Source: Liolophura sinensis (taxonomy: Eukaryota; Mollusca; Polyplacophora; Chitonida; Chitonidae). Taken from it: 64,000 nucleotides of DNA. Position numbers and translations under genes: made by a program. Numbering within the stretch: the stretch's first letter is position 1; the number at the start of each line of letters is the position of its first letter. Shown one piece after another: positions 29,101 through 43,500 of the stretch. The DNA lies in assembly GCF_032854445.1 (NCBI RefSeq), contig NC_088295.1, forward strand, positions 10,341,385 through 10,405,384, read 5' to 3'. Below the pieces are notes generated by a model. The model was not told where the DNA came from and searched no databases. It saw only the letters and a list, made by a program, of their open reading frames with translations.

Positions 29101-32100
29101 TACAATGTACCTTAGTCCAACAGGCAATATACAATGTATGTTCATCCAGCAGGCAATATACAATGTACCTTTGTCCAGCAGGCAATATACTGTGTACCTT
29201 TGTCCAGCAGGCAATATACAGTGTACCTTAGTCCAACATGCAATATACATTGTACCTTCGTCCACCAGGCAATATACAATGTACCTTAGTCCAACATGCA
29301 ATATACAATGTACCTTAGTCCAACATGCAATATACAATGTACCTTAGTCCAACAGGCAATATACAATGTATGTTCATCCAACTGGCAATATACAATGTAC
29401 CTTAGTCCAACTGGCAATGTACATTGTACCTCTGTCCAACAGGCAATATACTTATTTATTTATTTATTTATTTATTTGATTGGTGTTTTACGCTATACTC
29501 AAGAATATTTCACTTATACAATGGCGGTCAGCAATATGGTGGGTGGAAACTGGGCAGAGCCCAGGGGGAAACCCACGACCATCCGCAGGTTGCTGACAGA
29601 CCTTCTCACGTACGACCAGAGAGGAAGCCAGCATGAGCTGAACATGAACTCACAGCGACCGCATTGGTGAGAGACTCCTTGGTCATTACACTGCACTAGC
29701 GCGCTAGCCCACTGAGCCACGGAGGCCCCCCCAACAGGCAATATACAATGTACCTTAGCCCAACAGGCAATATACAATGTACCTTCATCCAACAGGCAAT
29801 ATACAATGTACGTTCATCTATCAGGCAATATACAGTGTATGTTCATCTATCTGGCAATGTACAATGTACCTTCGTCCAGCAGGCAATGTACATGTACATG
29901 TGTGTCGTGAATACAGCCAGGCAGGCAACGTACCCAAGTCCAAGGGGCAGTGTACATGTAATTTTGCCATGAACGTAGCCCAACAGACAATACACTTCAG
30001 TCCAAGAGGCAATGTACGTTAGTTCAACAGACAGTGTGTACCTTAGTCCAGTGGGCAATATACGCTAGCCCAACAGGCAATGTACCTTTAATAGTCCAAC
30101 CAGCAATACACATGTAAGTGTGCCATAAACATAGCCCAGCAGACAATACACTTCAGTCCAACAGGCAGTGTACGTTAGTTCAACAGACAGTGTGTACCTT
30201 AGTCCAGTGGGCATTATACGCTAGCCCAACAGGCAATGTACCTTTAATAGTCCAACCGGCAATATACATGTAAGTGTGCCATAAACATAGCCCAGCAGAC
30301 AATATACTTGTGGAGCCTTTATAGTAGTATCATAATAACTAAAGGTGTGCTAGTAAACATTCAGTGTCCCTTAACACATTACAAAATTTGACTGTCAGTT
30401 TGAGGTTTTATACCCAACAAGTCACTATCTGGTTGTAATTAAAATGCACTGTGTTTCTTTCTACTGGATCAGGATGTGACGAGTCCCTTCCTTTTAAGAG
30501 GTTTGGAGCCAGACACTTTGTATGAGGTTTATGTGCTTGCTCGCAGAAAGAATGGTTACAGTCAGCCATCCACAAAACGCCTGGTGACAACACAAGCCGA
30601 AGGTATGGAAAGGTGTCATTCAAAGGTCTACAATACACACACAGCATGCATAAATTTGTGGGAGCAGAGTATGCTCATTGGCTTAGATGGTCTTTTTGTA
30701 GGATAATATTTGTTAGTTCATGTTTCCAAAACAAGTAAAGCTGTCAATCCATCAGAGTTGCCAGGATCCACACTACTGGCCTTTTACCACTTCTGGTAAC
30801 CTGATCTAAAAAGTTCATGATGATGGAAAAAAAGCTAAAACAGATACCCACAACCATCCGCAGGTTGCTGACAGACCTACCCACGTACAGCCGGACCAGT
30901 GAAAAGAAATAGAATTGCTGGGCTACATGTATAGCTGTTGAGGACAGCAATTCTGGAGATCTGTTCTGTACGCTCTGCATAAATTGTATTCTGTATTGTA
31001 GTACTAAGAATGAAAAAGAAGAAAAAACAATGAAAAATGGAAAAGAATGTATTGGACTTGAACCCTAGACTGCTAGGAATCATTTACAGTAGGCCTAGTA
31101 CTGAAGACATTGTATAGAGATTAGGCAATATTGATCTTCTGCTGATAGAGAACAAAAGACAGAAACAATATATTGTTGCACATTAGTGCCCATTTCCATA
31201 GTAAAATACAGTGACAAATTCCATGCAATCTTACATAAAGCTTCCACGGTAAATGTAAGAGAAAAATTGAAGAATTTCTGGAAAGTTTTTTTGCAATTAT
31301 GTGAAAACCACATCTCGAAGGGAAAAATTCTTTCAAGTGCGTAATCCTATGGTCAAGGTATTCTCAGAAATGTTTTTGTTTGATACAGTTAAGCAGTTTT
31401 TAGAGTTGACTTTTTGAGCTAATTTCATTGGTCAGTTACAGCCTGTTTTGCATACCAACCTCCATTTCTGTCATCTTTGTAGGGCCATCCACTTATAAAC
31501 TGCTTATGAAAATTTCATGCTGATGGCTTCAACAATTCTGAAGAAGATTTTTTAAGCTTATCAATAAAATGCAAAATGGCTTCTAAATCATGTGACTGGC
31601 TAAACAGCATGGACCCTAATTATGTCTGAAAGTTTAAGGGTTGATTGCTGTGCAGTAAAAAAAAATCTTTGTCTTACCATTTCTTATGTCATATCTGAGG
31701 AAACAGGTTTTTTTTGCAATAATGGCTGAAAATAAGTTCCGATTTGGCACTGTATGGGATGAAAAAATGTATTTTCTCAGATAAAAAAAAACAAAGAAAG
31801 GGCTTTTGTCTGTCTTTTTTACAGAAACAGTGATGTCTTCATGCATGTTTGTGTTATTTTGCAAAACCGAACATCTTGAAGTGATACATATACATTTAGT
31901 GACCACATATCCTTGACTAAAGAGATCACGAGTTCAAATCCAGTGCCAGCTGAATCTGCTATGGTTTAATGTTAGGTAAACAGTTAATTAGTTTCTGAAA
32001 AATATTTTACTACCTGCATTTTCATTTATTTAGTCTTCTAGCATGACATTGAAGGCAATACCAGTATTTAATGTTATCCATCTTTTTCTCCCAACAGTAC

Positions 32101-35100
32101 AATTACAGGCTCACATCTACCAGACACCTGTTGGTATAATAGATGAGGGAAAACCAGTGAAACTAACCTGTGGCTTTAGCGGATCTCCATCCCCATATAA
32201 ATATAGGTGGCTACTCAATTCTAAATTTCTGACCACTGGATATTCCTACAACATTCTCAAAGCAACTCGCCAAAATGAAGGCTGGTACACCTGTGAAATT
32301 GAAAGCCGAATTGATAAGGATAAACACAGCAGATACTTGCCAATTAGATGTAAGTCACTCATTCCACACAATGCTTTTTGTTCCGTAAACAATGGCCATT
32401 GTATTATACACAAGTTTAACCTTTGTAACTATTCAGTGCAGAAAGTTTTTTGGTTTTAAAGTCACTAAAGGTGTTTTGAAAATTTGTGCTTGATTTTTCA
32501 TCACATTAAAATTTTGTCATCATTTGCTGTGGCCTTAACATATATGATGTATATGTATAATGTATGAAGTGTCATTCTCACATACATGATGTGTGATTCT
32601 CAAATGTGTGAACTGTCATTCTTGCATATGTGTAGTGTGATTCTCAAATACATATACATGATGTGCGATTCTTTAATGTGTGGAGTGTGATTCTCATGTT
32701 GGTGAAGTGTGATTCTCACATACATGATGTGTGATTCTCAAATGTGTGAACTGTCATTCTTGCATATGTGTAGTGGGATTCTCAAATACATATACATGAT
32801 GTGCGATTCTTTAATGTGTGGAGTGTGATTCTCATGTTGGTGAAGTGTGATTCTCACGTACATGATGTGCGATTCTTTAATGCGTGGAGTATGATTCTCA
32901 TGTTGGTGAAGCGTGATTCTCACGTACATGATGTGCGATTCTCAAATGTTTAGAGTGTGATTCTGATCTTGGTGAAGTGTGATTCTCACATACATGATGT
33001 GCGATTTTTTAATGTGGGGAGTGTGATTCTCACGTACATGATGTGTGATTCTTTAATGTGTGGAGTGTGATTCTCATGTTGGTGAAGTGTGATTCTCACG
33101 TACATGATGTGCGATTCTTTAATGTGTGGAGTGTGATTCTCATGTTGGTGAAGTGTGACTCTCACGTACATGATGTGCGATTCTCAAATGTTTAGAGTGT
33201 GATTCTGATCTTGGTGAAGTGTGATTCTCACATACATGATGTGCGATTCTCAAATGTATGAAGTGTAATTCTAACATACACTGTATGTGAAATGTGCATG
33301 CAGCTCATGGTGTGACCTGGTGCTTTCATACTCTTGACATGCACTGATGTTCACTTTGACTGCTGTTGCTGTTCTTGTTTTAAGATAAGCCAGAGGTGAT
33401 ATACATCCAAGGTGATTTGGTCCCGCCTAGTCAACTTTACACCGCCCACTTGACCTGCATGTTCAAGGGGCATCCTACCCGAATACAGTGGAAGAAAGAC
33501 AACCAGCCTGTCAACTCATCTCGTATTTTTAGTCAAAAAAGCCGAGAAGACATTACCAATGGCACAACAATTGCTGTGCTGGAGATCGGCCTGATTAAGG
33601 AAGAGGATTATGGGCACTACACATGTAATGGAAGTAACAGTTATGGGAGTGCTCTGGGTGTAGCTGAGATAACAAGTAAGCATAACTGTAGGTTATGGGA
33701 ACTACATGTATAATTTGAGTAGCTGAGATAACAAGTAAGCACTACTGTAGATTATGGGAACTACCTGTCATTGGGAGTAACAGTTATGGGAGTGCTCTGG
33801 GTGTAGCGAAGATAACAAGTAAGCACAACTGTAGATTCTGGGAACTACTCGTGTAGTGGAAGTAACAGTTAAGGGAGTAACAGTTATGGGAGTGCTCTGG
33901 GTGTAACTGAGATAACAAGTAAGCACAACTGTAGATTCTGGGAACTACTCGTGTAGTGGAAGTAACAGTTATGAGAGTAACAGTTATGGAGTGCTCTGGG
34001 TGTAGCTGAGATAACAAGTAAGCACTACTGTAGATTATGGAAACTACATGTCAATGGGAGTAACAATTATGTTAGAACTCTGGGTGTAGCCCAAATAACA
34101 AGTATTATAAAGCATAACTGTAGATTATGAGCACTAGATAGTGTAATAGAAGTAACAGTTGTGGGAGAGCTCTGGGTGTAGCCGAGATAACAAGAAAGCA
34201 CAACTGTAGATTATGGCAACTACATGTGTAATGGGAGTAACAGTTATGGGAGTGCTCTAAGTGTAGCCGAGGTAACAAGAAAGCACAACTGTAGATTATG
34301 GAAACTACACGTGTAATGGGAGTAACAGTTATGGGAGAGCTCTGGGTGTACCCGAGGTAACAAGTAAGCATAATTGTAATTATCCTTTATCACATATGTC
34401 TAATAAGATGAACCTGGTAATAAACATTTATGATGTGGTTTTAATGTCAGTGGGACAGACTTGGCAATATATACAATGATGAATGGCATCAGTTAACAGT
34501 TAACTGTCAATAAAGTGGATAATAAACATTGAAAAGTCCTGTGTGATGTTTTTGAGAAAAATTAAATTGTTTCTTAAGAATTAAAAACTAAAACAAATAG
34601 TTTTTGATAGGTTAATTTTTATTCCTAGACTGACATTTGGGCCATTTTAATTTACAGCAGCATCCATGCAGTGGAATGTTGTTGATGTAGAATGTATAGA
34701 ATGTGGAGATATTAGAGATTTGCTGTTCACTTAAACCCTTTGTGCCTTATCTGTCAGTGGAAGAGTCCTCACACCTGATTCTACTTGTTGTATATACCTG
34801 TACATGAAGCCTGTCTACTTTCCCCAGACCCAGAAACCATTCCTGAGAGTACAACACCACCATCCTTACCCTGGGCTCCGAATATGACAGGTAAGTCAGC
34901 CTGTCAATGTCAGGATGTCTCTGTTTATCCACTTCTTATCTACCTGCTACTTTGCCAGATTTAGCTCCAATATTGTAACCAGAACTCCTGAAATTCAGAA
35001 ATTAAGTAAACCTTCTTTTTCAGGCATGAGTTTGTTAATTGATTTGGACACACACTCTGAGCACTGGCAAACTATTTTGAACATTGTTTCCTTCAAAACA

Positions 35101-37537
35101 CATCCAGCTCTTGAGCAAAGATTTTGCATATTTGCATCGATTATCCTGCCTGCTGACTTGGCTGCACTATGTGCAAAGGTTTACAGTCGCAAAGTATTAT
35201 TATTGGTGAAAATTTTGGAAAGCTTTGTTCAGTGACTTTATTTACCTCCTTCAGACTACATTTACTTTTGCTTATAGATGAATAATCTGTTAGCTTTCTA
35301 GATATTAAACATTCAGTCTTATAAAATGTATCAGGACACTGTTGTATCATTTAATGGTTTTCAATGTTTTTAAATTGTGAATGGTTTTGATGAATGTTTC
35401 ATTTGTTCGACAAATAGTAATTTTAATGACAATTTGTTAATTAACAGGGTTAGAGTTCAAGGTATGGTCAAACTACTTGCATGAAATTTAAAGCATGCAC
35501 TGTTTATAGTTCTGAACATTTATGGATCAAGTTGCCGCAACATAGCCCAAATATTGCCAACATGGCAATTCATTTGTTATGCAAATTAACAATTTTGATT
35601 TCAAGTATGGAACACTTCTTACCTGTTCTTCACACAGTTTAAAAGAAAAACCATTTAATCTGATCACGCTAAGACTTTTACAATATTTTTAAGCTGCAAT
35701 CAGATTAAATATTCATTCAGTATAATGGTAAAGTTAATTACATATACATGTAGCATGTCTAAAACGGGCAAATTCTCACTGTGATTGAAATATACATGTA
35801 TATGTAATTTTCAGTATCTCATTGTTAAGTCCACAATATTTGACTTGACTTGTATAATTTATTGTCATGTGGTAGTTTGATTGCTAATCAATTTCAGTAT
35901 GCCATTGATTTGTATGGCATGCCAGTTCACTATTGTTTACAGTTTTTAGTGTGCAATGTTATACTAATAACTTTTAATTTACAGCTTTAATTCTGCATGA
36001 TATGGCATATTTTATGCTGTCTTAAGTCCTTTGCTAAACACATCCCACTTCTGTCATAAGTTTTCTGTGAGACATGGCACACTGATACTGTGTATCATGT
36101 CTTTATGGTGTCATCATTTCATTTCAGCATGCCACTGTTGTGAAGCAGAAATGGCATGCAACTGTAATGAGTTTTCATGCAGCATTTTAATATTGGACAG
36201 TTTTGAACATGCCTCTTCTATGTACATGTACATGAAGTACAGTCATTAGATCTAGCATACACTCCACCATAGCTGATATATGACTTACTTCTGCCATCAG
36301 TCCTTTGTTTCCTGCATGCCTTGATATAATATTGTTGTCAATTACCAGCATGACCTCTGTTCCGATTTATTTCAGCATGTTGCATGTCTAAAGGAGTCCG
36401 AGCAGACCGTCTTGACTTGTGCACCTCAAAATTCGCAAACTCTGCTGACATCAAAGACAATTTAGAAATCTTTCAATCTGCTCTGCAGTGTGCAGCTGGT
36501 AAGCTTTGTGTATGTACTGTAATGACCATGTCAGAAAACATTGGTCACATTTACACCTGGGCCAAAATTCGCCAAGTGGCATTGTCATACTTGTTTGTAT
36601 TAGTCTGTCCAAGTGTCTATTTGTCTGTGTCATTGTAAGCACCAAACATATGCCACATGTAGACTTAAGCATTGTGCAAAACCCTTTCTGTTTTTGGTGA
36701 CCTTGGCCATTCTTCTTTTATGTTGTAGTTGTCATTTGAATTATGTTTTGTAACAGGCTTTTAAACTTGATAATTCTTGATGTCCTTTAGCCACTTTCAT
36801 TAAACTTGTATGATATATGCACCAATTCATGAACAAGATCGCTGATGGTTTTCATTGACCTTAACCTTGACATATTTCTTCAAAGTTTTAAAGCAGTTCC
36901 TCAACTACCATGTAGAAACATTATCTCTTATGACTGGTTCGATGCTTAGACAAGGGATTCTAGTATGTAGTGCACCGATCAGTATTTTTTATTATTGAGT
37001 CTTTGATTTGGCAAAGTTATAAATAAAATTAAAGCTGTTATCCCACAGTGTTGCCGGGTCCACGCAACTAGACTTTTACCATTTTTGGTATCCTGATGTC
37101 TATAAAGTTCATGATAGTGGTAAAAAACATGAAAAAAATGTAAAGGAATGTACGGGATATGAACCGTACACTCCCAAGCATCATTTACAATTGGCCAAGT
37201 GCTGAAGACTAGAATAGAGATTAGGCATTTTTGATCTTCTGCTGATACCAGGGGACAAAAGACAGAAAGACTACATTATTGTGAAGTTGGTGTCAGAGAG
37301 AAGTCGACAGAAAGAATGCATTGTCACAGAGCTGATGACCGTTCCCACAGTAAACTGCAGTCTATGGTTTCATGCAGTCTAGCACGAAGGTCCCGTGTTA
37401 CAAAAATAATTCTTCCAGATTTGTAATTGTGGCATCACAAAGACGTCAAAAGTTGCTTCATATGTTCCTTATTGAGACATTAAACTTTTTCTGCCTTTTC
37501 CATTTTTGGAGATATTGCAATTTTACAAATTGACCAA

Positions 37538-37571
<34 letters not shown>

Positions 37572-40500
37572 CCCCTAATTAAATATAAGCAGAATAAGGA
37601 ACAGAAGAAACAATATTAACACATAGGTCACTCTTTGGTGTTAAGCCTTATAATCTGACTCCATTTCGAGTCAGTCTTCTCACCTGCTGCTGTACATTTG
37701 CTTACATTTACATCAGTTACTGTCAACGATAATCTGGTTACCAAAGCAGCATATTTTGTTCATGTACATTTTATTTGTTAACAAATTCAAAATACTATGT
37801 GCTTTCAACCCTTCGGTATTTGGTATAATACTGTTATGAAACTTTCAGCTATAAAAATGTGGTTGTACAGGCTGCATTAAGCCAGCTATCAAGGCATAAC
37901 TTTATATGAGGGAACATGCATCCTTCTGTTCATCCGTCTGGTCCTTCTGTTCATTCTCCTTTATTCTAAAATAACAAACATACATGTATAGTGCTTTGTT
38001 TCCAAAGTCATAAAGTGATGTCCTTAAAATCAAGACAAGTGACTAGTCCTGTTTGGAGTTTACCTATAGCTGTTGCACCAAGATGATTGCAGATATGTTT
38101 CGAAGCAGTTTCTGTATGATGGTTGGAATATGTCCTACTTTCAGACGAACGTGACAGTACAAAATGTTGTCAGAAGTCTCGGGTATCGGACCTCTGTTGG
38201 CCTCTTTGTGCAGGGAATCTGATGGATGAAATTGACCTGCCTCTCTGTGCCCGCAGTGGACTGGGTATAATGGACTGCTTACAGGCTGGACAAAGTAAGT
38301 GATGTTACCAAAACTTCAGTTGCATCTGTGCAATTCTAGACATTTATTTCATGGTGTCTCTTACCTTAAATGTAACTGTTGTAAAGTTATTGTTTCAACT
38401 GCTGCAAAAGCTGGGAGGAGACCTTGATCGAATGGTAAGGTGCATACCAGTCAATCTCTAGGACACACAGATGTGGGTCCAGTCCTGCCCTAGGGCAGGG
38501 AATTTTCTAGGTTCGTATATTCTCATTGTTCTGTGATCCTTGATGACAAAAGGCAGTCAAAGGTTTTGTCTTATGTGTGGTCTTCCATGAAGATTGCTGA
38601 AAAATACTTGCCTTACACCAAGAAATGTGGCACGTAGGAGAGTTTGCCAGTAACTTACCAATGTTTGGTGGTTTACTCCGGGCACTTCAGTTTCCTCTAC
38701 ACCTAAAACTGATTGACATCATACAGAGGAAAATCTGTGAACGGCTTCAAAACAAGAATCAAATAAATATAAATGAAAGTCAAATAATTTTATTTGTTAT
38801 ATTTTGAGCATATTTGTTCGATAGTTTTCATATCAGTGGAGTAGAAATGTGTCACTGAGAGACAGAAATTAGTTCATAAACTTTCAAGAAATTCGGAAAT
38901 GGAATTTACTTGCATTGTCATCCAATATATGGAGAGGAGATCCCTGTAAAGAGACATCGATTTTTGTAATTCTAGATTGCCTCGAAAAGCAACAAACATT
39001 TTTCATATTGATTTGGCAGAAAGTGTTTCGTGTCATTTGTCAATAATTGGCACTTGAACTTTCATGTGAGCAAGACATATAAACAGCATGTTCATATACA
39101 AAGTATTGAGGTGTTAAAACAATGGCCTTCATTGCAGAGTCACTACCCTCACCGCCTCTCAACCTGATTGCACATGCCCCACACCTGGGGGACTTGGCCC
39201 TCTCCTGGAAACCACCCATTAAAAATCCAGATAAGGTCTCCTTCTACCATGTTCTCTACCACCGCAAGGGTGATCCGCAAGGGGCAAAACAGATATCTGT
39301 GGTATGTTGATCCTGGGTCAGGTACAACTTTTCATATTCAGAAATAAATTATATTCCTATCTTGGGGGCCTCCATTGCCAAGGATTTAGCACGCCAGCAT
39401 GGCACAATGACCCAGGTGCCTCTCACCAATGTGGTTGTCCAACTCATGCTGGCTTCCTCTTCAGCCGTAAGTGAGAATATCTGCCAGCAACCTTTGATGG
39501 TCGAATGTTTCCCTGGGCTGTGCCCGGTTTCCTCCCATCATAATGCTGGCCACCATCTTATAAGTGAAATACTCTTAAGTACAGCGTAAAGCACCAATCA
39601 AACAAATAAATAAATTTTCCAATCTTACTAACATGTGATCTAGTAGCCAGACCTCTTTATACTAACTTGTTGCAGGTGAAATCTAAAGTAACACCTGCCC
39701 GAACTAACTTGGTTAGAGAGGTCAGACTAGAGATGTTGGCACCCGTCATTCCTAAAAATTTACATGTGCAGGACAGGTGGATTTTGACTGGACATTTCTG
39801 ATAACCTATCGTATAATTATGTTGAACCATATTGTTTTTTTTACACCAAAACATTCAAAATTGTGTATATGGACATGAACAACAACAACTGGGTTGTAGA
39901 ACTGAGAGACACAATTGTGACTGCGCTCGTTTGAATCGCATGTTGTAATGCAGTATTATAATGAATGAGAGGTGTACGAGCCTTACAGGAAGAAAGTCTT
40001 GGTTTATAGCTCTCTACATATACGCATTCTGTCTTTCCAGGATAACACCTACAACTTGTACCACCTTAAAGTTACTGAGGAGGGTGTCTACACAGTGTGG
40101 ATGGTGGCGGGAAACCCCAGCGGTCAAAGTGCCAACTCTTCACTTCAGATCGTCACTGTGACAGGTAAGCTCGCTCTTCTCTTGGTTTTCACAGCAATGG
40201 TAAAAGTGTGAATGTCAGTATTGTTATATTACATTAATACCAAAGCCCAACAAGGAAAGTGCTACGTGTTTGTTTATACGCAGTTTTTGGACTGCTCAAA
40301 CAAAGCTCACCTTGACAGAACAGCTGTACCTGCATGATATGTGAGAGATATGTGGGGGAGTTTCGCGTGGGGGCACTCGCGCATATCCTGGAAGTTAGAG
40401 CTAGAACCCCTGGCGCTACATGGTCTTCGTGCATAAGCCTTTGGTGAATGGAGCATTTTCTAACCCTAACTTCCACTATATGTGCGAGTGCCCCCACGCG

Positions 40501-43500
40501 GGATTCCCGAGAACTCCTATCTCTCATAGGCCGTATATAAAAGAGGCAGACCGAATTGCTTACCAGTAAGCAATAAATAATTAGGCCACATATCAAGGAG
40601 GTAAAACTTTAAATGCCTGTCAACAACTCACAGACTTAGAGTAGAAGAAAAAATATCCCAAGTTGAGGCATGAATAGAAATGATCACCAAAGACTCATTA
40701 TTAGGGTTGTATGGTTTTCTAATTTTAGTCAGGTGATGTACAGTGTATCGCACACATCAAATGTACATAGCTGAACATTATCTGGATGATTAAACCCATG
40801 TTTCAACAGTGTATTATAGACAAGCACAGCAATCATTTTGTCTTAATATTGTGGCCTAATATTGAATAAAGCTATTACACCTGTGACTACACATGATCCT
40901 TGTCCAGAAGTCATTTTGTTGTTTGGACACAAGCCTACCTAAACTAGCGTGATATTACTGGAGCAGTTTATGTACATTTAGAAATCTTCAGCAATATTTC
41001 TACAATAGGGATAGACACAGCCCAGCATTACCTGCAGATGTTCATTGTATGCCAGGACAGTTTAATACCATGGCCTTCTATTGATGTATTTTATTTGATT
41101 TGAGTTTTACGCCAAGAATATTTCACTTATACGACGGTGGCCAGCATTGTGGTGGGAGGAAACCTGGCACAGCCAGCGGGAGAAGAAGCCAGCATGAGCT
41201 GGACTTGAACTCACAGTGACCGCATTGGTGAGAGGCACCTCGGTCATTGTGCCATGCTAAACCCTCGGCTTTGGAGGCCAACAAGATAGGAATATAATTT
41301 ATTTATGAATATTAAAAGTTGTACCTGACCCAGGATCAACATACCACAGATATCTGTTTGGCCCCTTGCGGATCGCCCTTGCGGTGGTAGAGGATATGGT
41401 AGAAGGAGATTTTATCTGGATTTTGAATGGGTGGTTCCCAGGAGAGCCACGGAAGCCCCTTCATGGCTTTCAGTGAATAAATAGATTTACGTACATACTA
41501 GAGAGCTTCTTGACAGTAATGAAGATACATAATCATACAGGTTTTTTTTTTTACCGAAGCAACAGAGAAATAAAATTTGTGAGAAGTGATATACTAAATG
41601 GCCATGCCATACCAAATCATGTGTTGTAATGAGATATAGGTGTAAAACTTTAAAGTTCAATCAAAGCACCTACATTGTAAGTGCAGTGGCAAATCAGGTG
41701 TTTGAGAGTGGTTCAACATTAAGCTTCAACTACATGTAGAATGGTGTAATAAATATTACAAGTTGAACATTACCTCTTATTTCAGATTTACTGCCCAGTG
41801 CTCCTCGGAATCTCCATGGTCAACTGCTCTCTGACAGAGTTATCTCTCTTACGTGGAAGAGTCCAGATGTCAGAACAGCGCCTATAGACAACTATACCGT
41901 ATTTTATCGTCCAGAAAAAAATGTACTTTACAAAAATGTACGTCTCTCGAAGTGTCTACTTACCCATTTTGCTTAGTCTTCAAACTTCCACAATTTAATA
42001 CTTTTTGAATAAAAAAAAAATAGTACTTTTGGAATACATAAAAAATAGTACTTTTTCAAGAAAAAAAATAGTACTTTTTCAAGAAAAAAAATAGTACTTT
42101 TTGAAGGTACTGTGGTGTTTACCTCCTTACCTTTAGTACAATCCTTGGTTTTACTTACGTGCCATAGGAAAATCATCTCAAACTACTTTCTTATTTTTCT
42201 TGAGAACGGATACTATGCCTTTATTTGATTTGTGTTATTTGTTACTAATTATTCTTTTACTTTCAAATTAGCTCAAGTTCAGATGTCTGAAAATGTTCCT
42301 GGGCTGGGGTGGTAATTTTGATATTGAAATTTTGTTTAAATTAAAAAGCATCTGATTGTAATGTGGTCATTATTTCATTCCAGATTAGTGTGCCAGCCGT
42401 TACCACTTCAGTCATTATTGAGAATCTAACCTTACAGTCTGAGTATGAGATATTTGTGATGGCTCAAAATAAATTTGGATTCGGTGGCAAATCTAATATT
42501 ATCTACATTGATACAGGTGAGGTTTTTTTTGGGGATTTTTGAAAAAATATCCCTTAACATTGGTATTGAGATGCAAATACTCAACAGAAATATTCACATG
42601 TGGATTTTTACCTGAACAAGTGCTTATTATACTGATAAATTCAGAGGATTAAAAATAAGCATTGTGAATAGATTTGTAACATGCAAGATAGCAATATTGT
42701 CTGGTGAGACCTTGTCCACACAAGATCTGCAGGATAAGTGAGTTGATCTTTTTGGCCAAAATCCCTAATTTTGTATTATGCCTAATACTGAAGTGCCTTG
42801 GGTACAGGTGTGTTTCGGGTTTCTCTAAGATGGCCTCTTAAGAATTCCAGATTAAGATGTGATTTATAGAGTCACCAAGCATGTACATGTAGTAAAAAAA
42901 TGGCTCTGTGTGTTTAGGTCTATATGGACCACTCTTCTGAAATAACTTGGGTTATATTTTTTTGTTGTCTTTCTTTTAATAACATGGGCTTGTTAAATTG
43001 ATCCACGTCTTTTCAACAAAAATCAGCCTTCAAGTGTTTGGTGTGGTTTTTTTTTTCAGGTGAAATTGCCACCAAACCTTCAGGTAATGTTTTTTCCTGA
43101 GCACTAAGTGATTATTAGAGGAAGTATTTGGTTCAAAATAGCTTATTTTATGTACATTTATTTAACAAATTTTGCTGAATTATCTGAGCTGGATATGAAC
43201 TCCACCCGTGTGCTGTTTTAGAGTTCAATGTGTCTAATACTACATCAGATTAAAGAGAAAGTAGAAAGCTTTTTATTAAAGTATTTAAATATGACATTGG
43301 AAATATAGGAACAAAGTCTTGGCCGTAATTCTCATTAGGATTGATTGGAATGTTTCATGCTACTGTGTGTTTTCTGATCAGCATTTGAATGTGTCAGGCT
43401 ACTGTGTGTTTTCTGATCCCCATTTGAATGTGTCATGCTATTGTGTGTTTTCTTATCCTCATTTGAATGTGGCAGGCTACTCTGTGTTTTCTGATCAGCA

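Larger units (their letters stand above)
36499..38144. other. intron 28
   Basis: Contains a third-family SINE-like copy (37028-37410) and a (TAA)n microsatellite (37541-37571). Otherwise nothing recognised. Confidence 0.5.

Noticed and set aside
36122-36249. Cys-rich open frame after TTTCAG (ACHCCEAEMACNCNEFSC) in intron 27
   Set aside because: No GT donor in a usable phase before the stop, spacing does not fit a DB half-module, and similar TTTCAG-CATGCC pieces recur nearby.
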